DNA from: Vibrio sp. 10N.261.45.E2
Lineage (GTDB): Bacteria; Pseudomonadota; Gammaproteobacteria; Enterobacterales; Vibrionaceae
Direction: 5' to 3'
Assembly: GCF_002875705.1 (NCBI RefSeq)
Contig: NZ_MCZZ01000112.1
Location: forward strand, 1-42,051
DNA length: 42,051 nucleotides
Part shown: positions 26,926 to 34,233 of the stretch, piece by piece
How the letters are laid out: each line of letters opens with the position of its first letter
Position numbering within the stretch: the first letter of the stretch is position 1
Position numbers and translations under genes: made by a program
The notes under the pieces: generated by a model
What the model was told of the DNA's origin: nothing
Databases searched by the model: none
Seen by the model: the letters and a program-made list of their open reading frames with translations, nothing else

Positions 26926-28146
26926 ATGTTCGCAAATCTAAGCAAAAGCGTTCGCCAATACATGTTGGTGACCTTCAACTACTGGAGCTTCACCATTACT
27001 GATGGTGCACTTCGCATGCTGGTGGTCCTGTATTTCTACGACCTTGGCTACAGTTCGTTAGAAATCGCCTCACTGTTTCTTTTCTATGAATTTTTTGGTG
27101 TGGTGACAAACTTAATCGGTGGTTGGTTGGGCGCGCGTCTTGGCCTCAATAAGACCATGAACATCGGCTTAGGGATGCAAGTCGTTGCCTTAGGTATGCT
27201 CGCATTGCCATCGGTTATTCTGACTATTCCTTGGGTCATGGCCGCGCAGGCACTGTCTGGTATCGCTAAAGACCTCAATAAGATGAGTGCCAAGAGTTCA
27301 ATTAAGACTCTGGTTCCTGATGAACAACAGGGTGCGCTTTATAAGTGGATTGCGATTCTGACCGGATCTAAGAATGCGCTTAAAGGTGCTGGCTTCTTTA
27401 TTGGTGGCTTATTGCTTTCAACCATTGGCTTCCAATACGCTGTGCTTGCGATGGCTGCGGTGCTGGCATTGGTCTTCGTTGGCAGTGTGTTGAGCTTAGA
27501 AGCGGACATGGGTAAAGCGAAAACCAAGCCTAAGTTCAAACAGATCTTCTCTAAGTCTGAATCCATTAATATCCTATCTGCAGCGCGTATGTTCCTGTTT
27601 GGTGCTCGTGATGTTTGGTTTGTGATTGCTTTGCCGATTTACTTAGGCAGTGTGTTTGGTTGGGATCACTCATGGGTTGGCGGTTTCTTGGCAGCTTGGA
27701 CAATTGCTTATGGCTTTGTACAGGGCATAGCGCCGAAGATTACGGGTAAAGCCCAAGGAAAGGTGCCAGATGGACATGCCGCGCTGTTATGGGCAGGTGC
27801 GCTGGCTATCGTAACTGCTGTGATCGCTTATGCAGTACAGGTTGGTTGGCAACCAGAGCTCGTAATCATCGGTGGTTTGATGGTGTTTGGTGCCATCTTT
27901 GCCGTGAATTCATCACTTCACTCCTATTTGATTGTGAGTTATGCGAAAGGTGATGGTGTGTCTCTTGATGTCGGTTTCTACTACATGGCAAACGCGATGG
28001 GCCGTTTGATTGGCACGATATTGTCGGGCTTGGTATTCCAAATGGCAGGTTTGTCTGCGTGCTTGTGGGTTTCCTTCGCATTTTTAGCGATAACGACGGT
28101 GATCTCTCTGCGTTTACCTAAAGTGCCTCAAATCTCAGCGGCGTAA
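26926..28146 (+). CDS. arsJ: ArsJ, MFS-type arsenical efflux permease
   Basis: A 406-residue major-facilitator-type protein with about 11-12 membrane helices. It begins VRQYMLVTFNYWSFTITDGA and contains GIAKDLNKMSAKSSIK and GSKNALKGAGFFIGG, typical of ArsJ. ArsJ was described as the exporter of 1-arseno-3-phosphoglycerate made by the operon's GAPDH. Work on V. cholerae suggests instead that the ester dissociates and free arsenate is exported. It is the last gene of the four-gene operon and is followed by a terminator. Confidence 0.92.
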   Translation: MFANLSKSVRQYMLVTFNYWSFTITDGALRMLVVLYFYDLGYSSLEIASLFLFYEFFGVVTNLIGGWLGARLGLNKTMNIGLGMQVVALGMLALPSVILTIPWVMAAQALSGIAKDLNKMSAKSSIKTLVPDEQQGALYKWIAILTGSKNALKGAGFFIGGLLLSTIGFQYAVLAMAAVLALVFVGSVLSLEADMGKAKTKPKFKQIFSKSESINILSAARMFLFGARDVWFVIALPIYLGSVFGWDHSWVGGFLAAWTIAYGFVQGIAPKITGKAQGKVPDGHAALLWAGALAIVTAVIAYAVQVGWQPELVIIGGLMVFGAIFAVNSSLHSYLIVSYAKGDGVSLDVGFYYMANAMGRLIGTILSGLVFQMAGLSACLWVSFAFLAITTVISLRLPKVPQISAA

Positions 28147-28238
28147 GTTTCAGCTGCATGAGTTTCATTCGTAGAGCTAAAGTCGCATAACCTTGAGTCA
28201 CATGAGCTAAATTCGCGATAAGCATCTCCTTTAACACT

Positions 28239-28274
28239 AAGCTGACTTGGTATTTATTCCGGTCAGCTTTTTTA
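28239..28274 (+). terminator. Terminator of the arsenate operon
   Basis: Arms AAGCTGAC and GTCAGCTT are followed by a run of six T. The loop is long (15 bases) but may be shortened by extra pairing of TGG with CCG. Confidence 0.75.
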
Positions 28275-28284
28275 TTGCTATAGT
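28275..28284 (+). promoter_or_regulatory. Extended -10 promoter for the acyltransferase gene
   Basis: TGC directly precedes TATAGT (28279-28284). The start would be near 28291, about 24 bases before the ATG. No clear -35 is visible, which extended -10 promoters tolerate. Confidence 0.45.
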
Positions 28285-28314
28285 AGAATGATTGAATATT
28301 AATCAGGCATTTAC

Positions 28315-29328
28315 ATGAAGCAGCGAATTCTCTTTTTTGATTTAGCACGATGTGTCGCGGCCGTAGCGGTTATCGCGATTCATGTTTTGGCGCCTTATCG
28401 CAATGAATTGGGTACCATTCCTTTTGGTGAGTGGCTGACTGCCATTACGGTGAACGGTTTCAGCCGCTGGGCAGTACCTGTGTTCATCTTGATTACCGGT
28501 GCACTGATGCTCAGTGACCAGCGCCCGTTTGACGCCAAATACTACCTTAAGCGACGCCTAGGTAAGGTACTGATCCCTTTCATTGTTTGGTCGCTTTTCT
28601 ATACCTACCTGTCGGGTTGGTCGGCAATGGGCTTTGATGCTGACGTCAGTTGGGACGTGCTGCTCAATAGCTATCATCATTACACCTATTACCATCTTGG
28701 TTTCTTCTACTACTTCATCCCGCTCTACTTTGTGATTCCTTTTTTGCAGATCATGGTGAGAAAGTACGGTGATAGATCTATCTATGCCTTTACGGCGGTA
28801 TGGTTGTTCACAACCTTATTGTTCTTACTCAGAATCGATGGCCCCTGGAGCCACGAATTGTGGTTGTACACTGGATATTTACCATTGGGGTACTTGCTGT
28901 ACAAGATTGTGCCACTTAATAAGATGACTGTTAGTTTGAGTGTATTACTTGGTGGATTAGCGTTACTGACTACGGTTTACATGGTTGTAGATGCAAGCTT
29001 GGCAGCAGAAGAGTACACGGTAGGGCGTTGGTTATCTTACAAGACGTTGAATACGGTATTAGCGGCGAGCATGGTGTTCATGGTATGCCGTTACTTTGGT
29101 GAAGGTTTATCTGATAAGGGTAACCAAGTGGTTGGCTTTATCAGTAAACACAGCTTAGGTATTTACCTGTTGCACCCGATTTTCTTGTGGCCAATGAAAG
29201 AGTTCGGTTGGTACCAAGGACATCCTGCTTGGGTTATTCCATTCTGGATCGTGATCAGTGGAGCTGGTGCGCTATGGATGAGCTGGTTGATGTCTAAGTC
29301 GGAGAAAACACGTTGGCTATTGCCTTAG
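28315..29328 (+). CDS. Membrane acyltransferase, acyltransferase-3 family
   Basis: The 337-residue integral membrane protein has about ten helices. It begins with the family signature FFDLARCVAAVAVIAIHVLA, where the conserved histidine is in IHVL, followed by FSRWAVPVFILITGALML. Proteins of this family move acetyl or other acyl groups onto surface sugars; E. coli WecH (enterobacterial common antigen) is one example. The substrate here is unknown and no polysaccharide genes are nearby. An AGG lies about eight bases before the ATG. It appears to be a single-gene unit. Confidence 0.87.
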   Translation: MKQRILFFDLARCVAAVAVIAIHVLAPYRNELGTIPFGEWLTAITVNGFSRWAVPVFILITGALMLSDQRPFDAKYYLKRRLGKVLIPFIVWSLFYTYLSGWSAMGFDADVSWDVLLNSYHHYTYYHLGFFYYFIPLYFVIPFLQIMVRKYGDRSIYAFTAVWLFTTLLFLLRIDGPWSHELWLYTGYLPLGYLLYKIVPLNKMTVSLSVLLGGLALLTTVYMVVDASLAAEEYTVGRWLSYKTLNTVLAASMVFMVCRYFGEGLSDKGNQVVGFISKHSLGIYLLHPIFLWPMKEFGWYQGHPAWVIPFWIVISGAGALWMSWLMSKSEKTRWLLP

Positions 29329-29388
29329 CATTGAGTGCTAAGGCTTGCTGATGAATTGCTTAGGGGAGGCAGTTGAAGTGGCTGACGT

Positions 29389-29718
29389 TTAGCGCTTCAA
29401 CGCAAAGTGTAAGAACTTATCGCCTTGGTAGGTCAAGGTGCCTTTGTCGCCAGGGTTCAGCGCGTGGAAGTAGTGAATACCGACTTGGAACTCTCGCTTC
29501 GGGCCAACCACACCACGTTGAACGTAAATCCAATACTCTTGGTCTTCTTGGCCCGGTTCTGCGTCAGGAAGGTCGATGGATTGTTTGTCTAACACCGTGA
29601 CATTCACTTTCTTCTCTGGCGCATTTTCACCTTGCGAGTGTTTTCGATAGAAACCAATAAATACCCAAGCCGCTAGAGCAGCGAGTGCAAAAATGGCAAA
29701 AAAGAGTGAATTAGGCAT
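29389..29718 (-). CDS. yhhM: DUF2500 membrane protein, YhhM-like
   Basis: A 109-residue protein with one N-terminal membrane helix (about residues 4-22) and a soluble domain ending in YFHALNPGDKGTLTYQGDKF. The same ending, YHALTVGDKGTLSYKG, is found in E. coli YhhM (DUF2500). Function unknown. In E. coli it sits with rsmD, yhhL and yhhN, all of which occur elsewhere in this window. It is convergent with the acyltransferase gene. Confidence 0.82.
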   Translation of the reverse strand: MPNSLFFAIFALAALAAWVFIGFYRKHSQGENAPEKKVNVTVLDKQSIDLPDAEPGQEDQEYWIYVQRGVVGPKREFQVGIHYFHALNPGDKGTLTYQGDKFLHFALKR

Positions 29719-29962
29719 ATAACCTCCATGTAGTCGTGATGGTTATTCTAGTCTTTCAAGCAATAGGGATATGTGTTTAAAGCCGCTATTCGTGAACTGT
29801 TGTAAGCCAAGCTGATTATTTTTCGGCAGATATCACATTTAATGGCCAGTTTGGGATAACGCATTGTTATTTATTGTCTCTTTCTCTCGTAAATAACAGT
29901 GATTTTGTATAAGAATAAGGAAATGCTCGACTAGAATTATAGTGTGGAGTGGGAGGGCCAAG

Positions 29963-30337
29963 ATGACCGATATTGAAAAAGTGGTGACACGAACTCGCAA
30001 TATAGAGAAATTATTGAGGCTTCAATATCATGCCGAAGGCGAAGGATTGCATGAGCTTGTAACAAGCTGTGAAGAAAGGCTACCGCACGATATGGTGAGC
30101 AAGTTGCGTTATATCGCAACGTGTCGTAACAAGGTAGTCAATGAACATGAGGCTAAGTTGGAAGACCAACATAAGTTCATCATGATGTGTAACGACTGTG
30201 AGAAGGAGCTGACTCCACGTAGTGGTCGTTTTATCTGGCGAGTTGCAATCTTACTGATGATGGCAATGACTTTAGCTGCCGCAGGTTTCTATTATGCGAA
30301 CTGGGATGTGCTAACACTGCATCTGTTTTCGAAGTGA
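29963..30337 (+). CDS. Tail-anchored protein with DUF4145/HEPN-like domain
   Basis: A 124-residue protein. I chose the ATG at 29963 because GGGAGGG lies about six bases upstream. The helical N-terminal domain (about 1-90) resembles DUF4145/HEPN-like domains: it has a LEELLR-like opening helix and LRYIATCRNKVVNEHEA. The usual RNKxxHE histidine is Asn here, with a His two residues later, so nuclease activity is doubtful. A single membrane helix follows (about 98-116, ILLMMAMTLAAAGFYYA) with a short tail outside. Family assignment is tentative and the function unknown. It stands alone, followed by a strong terminator. Confidence 0.65.
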   Translation: MTDIEKVVTRTRNIEKLLRLQYHAEGEGLHELVTSCEERLPHDMVSKLRYIATCRNKVVNEHEAKLEDQHKFIMMCNDCEKELTPRSGRFIWRVAILLMMAMTLAAAGFYYANWDVLTLHLFSK

Positions 30338-30348
30338 AAAAATTGAAC

Positions 30349-30380
30349 AAAAAAAGGGACGCTCATGGCGTCCCTTTTTT
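30349..30380. terminator. Bidirectional terminator
   Basis: A perfect stem of AAAAAGGGACGC with GCGTCCCTTTTT and a five-base loop, with A- and T-runs outside. It serves the DUF4145-like gene and probably the convergent 26-residue ORF. Confidence 0.9.
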
Positions 30381-30393
30381 ATCTGTAACTTGC

Positions 30394-30474
30394 TTAGTAC
30401 ATCATCGGTAGTGTCATTAGACCTACAACTACCGCGATCATTACAAGTCCTTGTCTTTGCGAAGATGAAATCAT
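30394..30474 (-). CDS. 26-residue predicted membrane peptide
   Basis: A short minus-strand ORF begins MISSSQRQGL and continues with a hydrophobic helix (VMIAVVVGLMTLP) to the end MMY. AGGAG (30482-30486) lies seven bases before the ATG, an excellent ribosome-binding site, and the gene ends just before a bidirectional terminator. One membrane span with a short polar N-terminus is typical of small inner-membrane regulators or subunits. I do not recognise the family. The intact RBS-ORF-terminator unit is the main argument that it is real. Confidence 0.7.
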   Translation of the reverse strand: MISSSQRQGLVMIAVVVGLMTLPMMY

Positions 30475-30589
30475 AACACTACTCCTAAATTTGGTTGTCT
30501 CTCGCTATGTTTTAAAGAATAACACTACTTATGGCTTTAGATCAAGAATTACTTTCGAAAGCTTTAAAAGTAGTAGAAAACTATGAGTT

Positions 30590-31020
30590 TTTGGCTTGTT
30601 TGACTGTATTTAATTGTGTTTTATGGTGTGTTCTTATTTTGTTCATTGTGATTTATGTTTGTTCTAATTTGATTTAAGTTATTGTTTTGTAATGGTTGTT
30701 TTGTGTAATTTATATTGTTAAAGGTTGTTAAACTGTATTAATGAGGGTTGGTGGTGGCTAGGTTTGTTTTGGTTGGTTTTTTGAGTTTTAAGCTTGGTTT
30801 TTGTGGCGATTTTTACCGGGGGCTTGAAATAACCTGACAAAATTGGGTTTTAAAAAAGAAAACTGGCTACTTTACAAGTCTAGGGTTGGTTGGTTTTTTT
30901 ATTTTCCTATTAAACTTAATTTTGTTTATTTAACTTGTTGTTATTGTTTGCTTTAAATGTTTTTGTTTTAATTTTTTAAGTGCGGTTTTTGGCGGGATAT
31001 GGCCGGTTTTGGTGGGGCTG
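30590..31020. other. C-poor, T/G-rich non-coding tract
   Basis: By hand count, 30601-30780 has 6 C in 180 bases and about 60 percent T in its first 120 bases. No frame is open for any useful length. Repeated GG pairs at 30745-30776 (GGG, GG, GG, GG, GG, GG, GG) could form a two-layer G-quadruplex. I can assign no gene or known RNA to this stretch. Confidence 0.6.
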
Positions 31021-31031
31021 ACAGGTTAGAA

Positions 31032-31062
31032 TTGACAAAAATTCAAGTATGGTGACTCTAAT
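31032..31062 (+). promoter_or_regulatory. Candidate promoter upstream of yhhN
   Basis: A perfect TTGACA at 31032-31037 and TCTAAT at 31057-31062 form a possible promoter with a long 19-base spacer. It lies where base composition returns to normal, about 200 bases before yhhN. Confidence 0.35.
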
Positions 31063-31081
31063 GCCAGTTTGAATGGGTTTT

Positions 31082-31150
31082 ATGATGATTCGCGCTAGTT
31101 TTAAACGAATGGCCATTGTCACGGTAGTAATTGTTACTACTTCAATCTAA
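31082..31150 (+). CDS. Possible 22-residue micro-ORF or leader peptide
   Basis: An ATG pair starts MMIRASFKRMAIVTVVIV, a basic start and hydrophobic stretch like an export signal or a small membrane peptide, ending at TAA. There is no good ribosome-binding site. A palindrome, GTAGTAA-TTG-TTACTAC (31124-31140), lies within it. It may be chance. Confidence 0.25.
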   Translation: MMIRASFKRMAIVTVVIVTTSI

Positions 31151-31263
31151 AGAGACTCTTTTTAGTGGAAGCGTAATCAAGATCCAACTTTGAGGCGCTG
31201 AGGCTTTACATCAACACTCGTGTGCCTAGACTGGCGACGATTTAAAGCAATAGGGCAAATGGT

Positions 31264-31884
31264 ATGTGGAGTTGGTTGGCGGTTTCCTTGTCTGGTATCG
31301 GAGCAATAGCAGGAACGAAACATGGACATATCGGTCAGGCCTTATCGTATAAGGTTTTTACCTTTGTATTATTAGCGACCATTGCTTTAACTCAATCTGT
31401 CGTTGCTGATTTTACCAATTGGGTCGTTGCCGGGTTGGCGGTTTCTGCGATCGCAGATGTTTTGTATACTGTTACTCAAAAACGTCCTCTGCATTTTGTT
31501 TGCTTCTTGTTGGCTCAGCTCTGTTACAGCAAAGCATTTTGGTTACAGTTATCAGGAGAAATGGTCTGGTGGTTGTTCGCGCTGCTGTTGGCGGCTTGTA
31601 TCGTTGCTTTCTTCTTATTACTGCCTCGCTTAGATAAACTCGTCTTTCCTGTGGTGATCATGGGTATTGTGCTTATTCAGCTTGCATGGGCTTCTGGTGA
31701 GCTCTGGTTGCTTGATCCTCAACTGTCGCATGCGGTGGGCTTTGCTGGTTGTGCCGTGTTGCTGCTTTCGGCATTAGCATACGCGCTGAATTTCTATCGT
31801 AGCCCAATTAAGGGTGCCTACTTTTGGGTGACGGGTAGTTACTTTTTGGCTCACGCTCTCATTGTTGCTTCCCTTACCATTTAG
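31264..31884 (+). CDS. yhhN: YhhN family membrane protein (lysoplasmalogenase-like)
   Basis: A 206-residue protein with seven or eight membrane helices. It matches the YhhN/TMEM86 family by the AVSAIADVLYT segment (a conserved Asp in a helix), LAQLCYSKAFW, and YFLAHALIVAS at the end. Animal TMEM86B is a lysoplasmalogenase, and some bacterial members have this activity; here it is inferred. AGGG lies about nine bases before the ATG. A leader of about 200 bases may precede it. Confidence 0.85.
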   Translation: MWSWLAVSLSGIGAIAGTKHGHIGQALSYKVFTFVLLATIALTQSVVADFTNWVVAGLAVSAIADVLYTVTQKRPLHFVCFLLAQLCYSKAFWLQLSGEMVWWLFALLLAACIVAFFLLLPRLDKLVFPVVIMGIVLIQLAWASGELWLLDPQLSHAVGFAGCAVLLLSALAYALNFYRSPIKGAYFWVTGSYFLAHALIVASLTI

Positions 31885-31974
31885 GGTAGAGCTAGCTTAA
31901 CTCTGAGCTACATCAAGGCAGCTCAGATGAAAGTAGGTACTCTACGTCTACTTCATTAAACATGAGATAGAGTT

Positions 31975-32211
31975 ATGACTACTGAAATTCATGCACACAA
32001 CGTTTTAAACCTACTGAGTGAAAAGCCACTGACTCGAGAAGAGCTGACACAAGAACTCGCTCAGATGTATGGCGCCGAAGCTCGTTTCCATACTTGTAAG
32101 CTAAATGGTCTCGATCTGGATGGCTTGCTGAAGTTTTTCTTGAAGATGGAAAAGGTCGAGCTTGTCGATGACAAGCTGTGCACGAATCGCGAACGTGTGT
32201 GTAACCACTAA
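31975..32211 (+). CDS. yecH: YecH family small metal-binding-like protein
   Basis: A 78-residue soluble protein with the YecH (DUF2492) pattern: HAHNVLNLL near the start, ARFHTCKLNGLDLDGLLKFF in the middle, and a C-terminal RVCNH. The conserved His and Cys residues suggest metal binding. Its function is not established. It follows yhhN by 90 bases and has a weak hairpin downstream. Confidence 0.85.
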   Translation: MTTEIHAHNVLNLLSEKPLTREELTQELAQMYGAEARFHTCKLNGLDLDGLLKFFLKMEKVELVDDKLCTNRERVCNH

Positions 32212-32258
32212 TCTCGAGTAACAACTGGTTTTTAGAGCCTTTGGCTTTTATAGATAAG

Positions 32259-32291
32259 AAGAGTGGATGTGATGTTTTCGACTCCACTCTT
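32259..32291 (+). terminator. Weak terminator after yecH
   Basis: Arms AAGAGTGGA and TCCACTCTT enclose a 15-base loop, with TTAAATTT following. The T-run is poor. Confidence 0.45.
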
Positions 32292-32383
32292 TAAATTTCC
32301 CTTTCTAATAGCTCTCGTAAAATTCCCTACTAATTACATAAGTTAATCCTTTTATTACTGCGTTCGAAAATCAATGTTGAGGC

Positions 32384-32392
32384 TGCTATACT
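32384..32392 (+). promoter_or_regulatory. Extended -10 promoter for yhgN
   Basis: TGC followed by TATACT, 31 bases before the yhgN ATG. TTCGAA at 32363-32368 is a possible weak -35. Confidence 0.5.
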
Positions 32393-32422
32393 CCGCGCAC
32401 TTACGCTTTTCGAGACAAACTT

Positions 32423-33007
32423 ATGGAAATTTTATCTGCAGCCACCATGCTGTTTCTTATTATGGACCCGCTTGGCAACCTGCCAATCGTGCTCTCTATC
32501 CTTAAGCATATTGATCCGAAGCGTCGTCGTATTGTTCTGGTTCGTGAGCTGATGTTCGCATTGGTGATCTTGCTGCTGTTCTTGTTTGCGGGCCAAAGCA
32601 TCATGAACTTCCTGCACGTACAGCCTGAAACCTTAAGTATCTCTGGCGGTATTATTCTGTTCATCATCGCGATTAAGATGATTTTCCCAAGTGCAGGCAG
32701 TATTACTGGCCTAGCGGCAGGTGAAGAACCGTTTATCGTGCCGATGGCAATCCCTATGATTGCTGGTCCTTCAGTGATCGCGGCATTGATTCTGTTGTCG
32801 ACACAGCACCCTGACAACATGTTAGAGCTTTCAGCCGCGGTGATGCTGGCTTGGGGCGCTACCTTCTTTATTTTGATGTTCAATGGCTTCTTCCTGCGAG
32901 TGCTAGGCGAGAGAGGCCTTAAAGCTATTGAACGCTTGATGGGCTTGTTGCTGGTTATGCTGTCGACACAAATGTTCTTAGATGGTGTGAAGGGCTACAT
33001 GGCTTAG
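32423..33007 (+). CDS. yhgN: MarC-family membrane protein YhgN
   Basis: A 194-residue protein with about six membrane helices. MDPLGNLPIVLSILKHIDPKRRR, read as MDPLGNLPIVLS and DPKRRR, plus SISGGIILFIIAIKMIFPS, AGEEPFIVPMAIPMIAGPS and ERLMGLLLVM closely follow E. coli YhgN. The MarC family has no proven substrate despite its old name. It forms its own unit between an extended -10 promoter and a strong terminator. Confidence 0.92.
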   Translation: MEILSAATMLFLIMDPLGNLPIVLSILKHIDPKRRRIVLVRELMFALVILLLFLFAGQSIMNFLHVQPETLSISGGIILFIIAIKMIFPSAGSITGLAAGEEPFIVPMAIPMIAGPSVIAALILLSTQHPDNMLELSAAVMLAWGATFFILMFNGFFLRVLGERGLKAIERLMGLLLVMLSTQMFLDGVKGYMA

Positions 33008-33029
33008 CATCGCTATTACCGTGCTATAA

Positions 33030-33059
33030 AAAACGCCGCTCAAATGAGCGGCGTTTTTG
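33030..33059 (+). terminator. Terminator after yhgN
   Basis: Perfect 12-base arms AAAACGCCGCTC and GAGCGGCGTTTT with a four-base loop, then T and G residues. The A-run on the other side may let it act on the minus strand too. Confidence 0.93.
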
Positions 33060-33123
33060 TATTTACTGTTTCTGTCATGATGTTTTCTGTAGCTAAGCGT
33101 TTTACATCTGGGCTTAAGCTTGA

Positions 33124-33390
33124 TTACATCATGTGTTTGCGTCGGATATCGAGTAGGGCAAAGACTCCGAAAATCAATATTGACCACTTCTCCCAACGAG
33201 ACATTTCGATCTTGTCGCCGAAAGCACCGATAAAAATCAGCATCTGCAGGCCGTGCATGAAGAACAAGAATGCGGTCATGATATAAAGCGCAATCGCAGA
33301 ATTACCCGGGAACGGGTAGAAAATATTAACGATTAAGATAAACCAAACAAAGGCGATGGCTACTTTTGCTAATGGAAGCAAGAACTTCAT
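33124..33390 (-). CDS. yhhL: DUF1145 membrane protein, YhhL-like
   Basis: An 88-residue protein with two or three membrane helices and the DUF1145 features VNIFYPFPGN, FLFFMHGLQML and EKWSILIFGVFALL. E. coli YhhL, the related protein, is also encoded right after rsmD. Function unknown. It starts ten bases after the rsmD stop, so the two are likely one transcript. Confidence 0.83.
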   Translation of the reverse strand: MKFLLPLAKVAIAFVWFILIVNIFYPFPGNSAIALYIMTAFLFFMHGLQMLIFIGAFGDKIEMSRWEKWSILIFGVFALLDIRRKHMM

Positions 33391-33400
33391 TCAATAACTC

Positions 33401-34003
33401 CTATTCTTCAGTGATTCGATTGAACAGTCGGTAGCTTGACTGTCCGGTGGTCTTATCGCGATGCAATTCCCAGTTCTCTGGCATAGCTTTGAGTTTCAGT
33501 TCTTTCTCTGTCTCGACGTAAATGATGGCATCGTCTGCAAGCCAGCCATTACTCTCAAGCAGTTGTACTGTTTCTGCAAGCAAGCCTTTACGAAATGGTG
33601 GATCAAGGAAAACCAAATCGTAGGGAGTGCCTGGCTTCTTAAGGAAAGAGATAGCATCAGTATTCACGACATTAATGTTGTCTGCCTTGAGCTCTTTCGC
33701 GTTATCAGAAAGCTGTTTAGCCGCTTTTTGATTCATTTCGAGCAGTGTCACCATTTTTGCTTGGCGAGAAGCTGCTTCAAAACCTAGACCACCAGAACCG
33801 GCAAATACATCCAAGCACGTCGAGTGTGGGATATCTTGAGCCACCCAGTTAAAGAGTGTCTCTTTTACTCGGTCAATGGTTGGGCGTAATCCTTCTAAAT
33901 CATGAACAGGCAACTTTCTACCTCTCCATGAGCCACTAATAATTCGAACAAAGCCTCCAGATGGCTTTTTTTGTGATGTGTTTTGCTGGCGACGTCTTAC
34001 CAT
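33401..34003 (-). CDS. rsmD: 16S rRNA (guanine-966-N2)-methyltransferase
   Basis: RsmD methylates G966 of 16S rRNA using SAM. Seen here are VRIISGSWRGRKLPV, LRPTIDRVKETLFNW, the SAM site LDVFAGSGGLGFEAASR and the catalytic DPPF motif. I chose the ATG at 34003, giving 200 residues, because E. coli RsmD (198 residues) begins the same way; a longer frame to 34096 adds unrelated residues. It is divergent from ftsY, a conserved arrangement, and heads an rsmD-yhhL unit. Confidence 0.94.
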   Translation of the reverse strand: MVRRRQQNTSQKKPSGGFVRIISGSWRGRKLPVHDLEGLRPTIDRVKETLFNWVAQDIPHSTCLDVFAGSGGLGFEAASRQAKMVTLLEMNQKAAKQLSDNAKELKADNINVVNTDAISFLKKPGTPYDLVFLDPPFRKGLLAETVQLLESNGWLADDAIIYVETEKELKLKAMPENWELHRDKTTGQSSYRLFNRITEE

Positions 34004-34078
34004 AGATTTTTTGACCGCTAATAAAGTGATACTATACCGAGCCCAATTTAAGTGGGTTCGTGTATTAAATAAATTTGC

Positions 34079-34128
34079 AATGACAAAGTGTATCAAGCTA
34101 AAAGCAAACTTATCACTGCTTTGTCATT
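34079..34128. promoter_or_regulatory. Inverted repeat in the rsmD-ftsY control region
   Basis: Ten-base arms AATGACAAAG and CTTTGTCATT are separated by 30 bases between the divergent genes. A smaller palindrome, ATTGT-ATA-ACAAT, is at 34159-34171. The role of either is unknown; a minus-strand TATAGT at 34031-34036 may be the rsmD -10. Confidence 0.4.
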
Positions 34129-34233
34129 TTTCTTTACTATTCGTTTGTACAAGCTTGTATTGTATAACAATAGCAAAGAGTCGACGTGTATTAAGTCAAT
34201 ACAGCTAATTAGTAGATCTAGGAAACTCCTCTG

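Noticed and set aside
29963..30337. HEPN ribonuclease toxin
   Set aside because: The catalytic-type histidine is Asn, there is no paired antitoxin gene, and the protein has a membrane helix.
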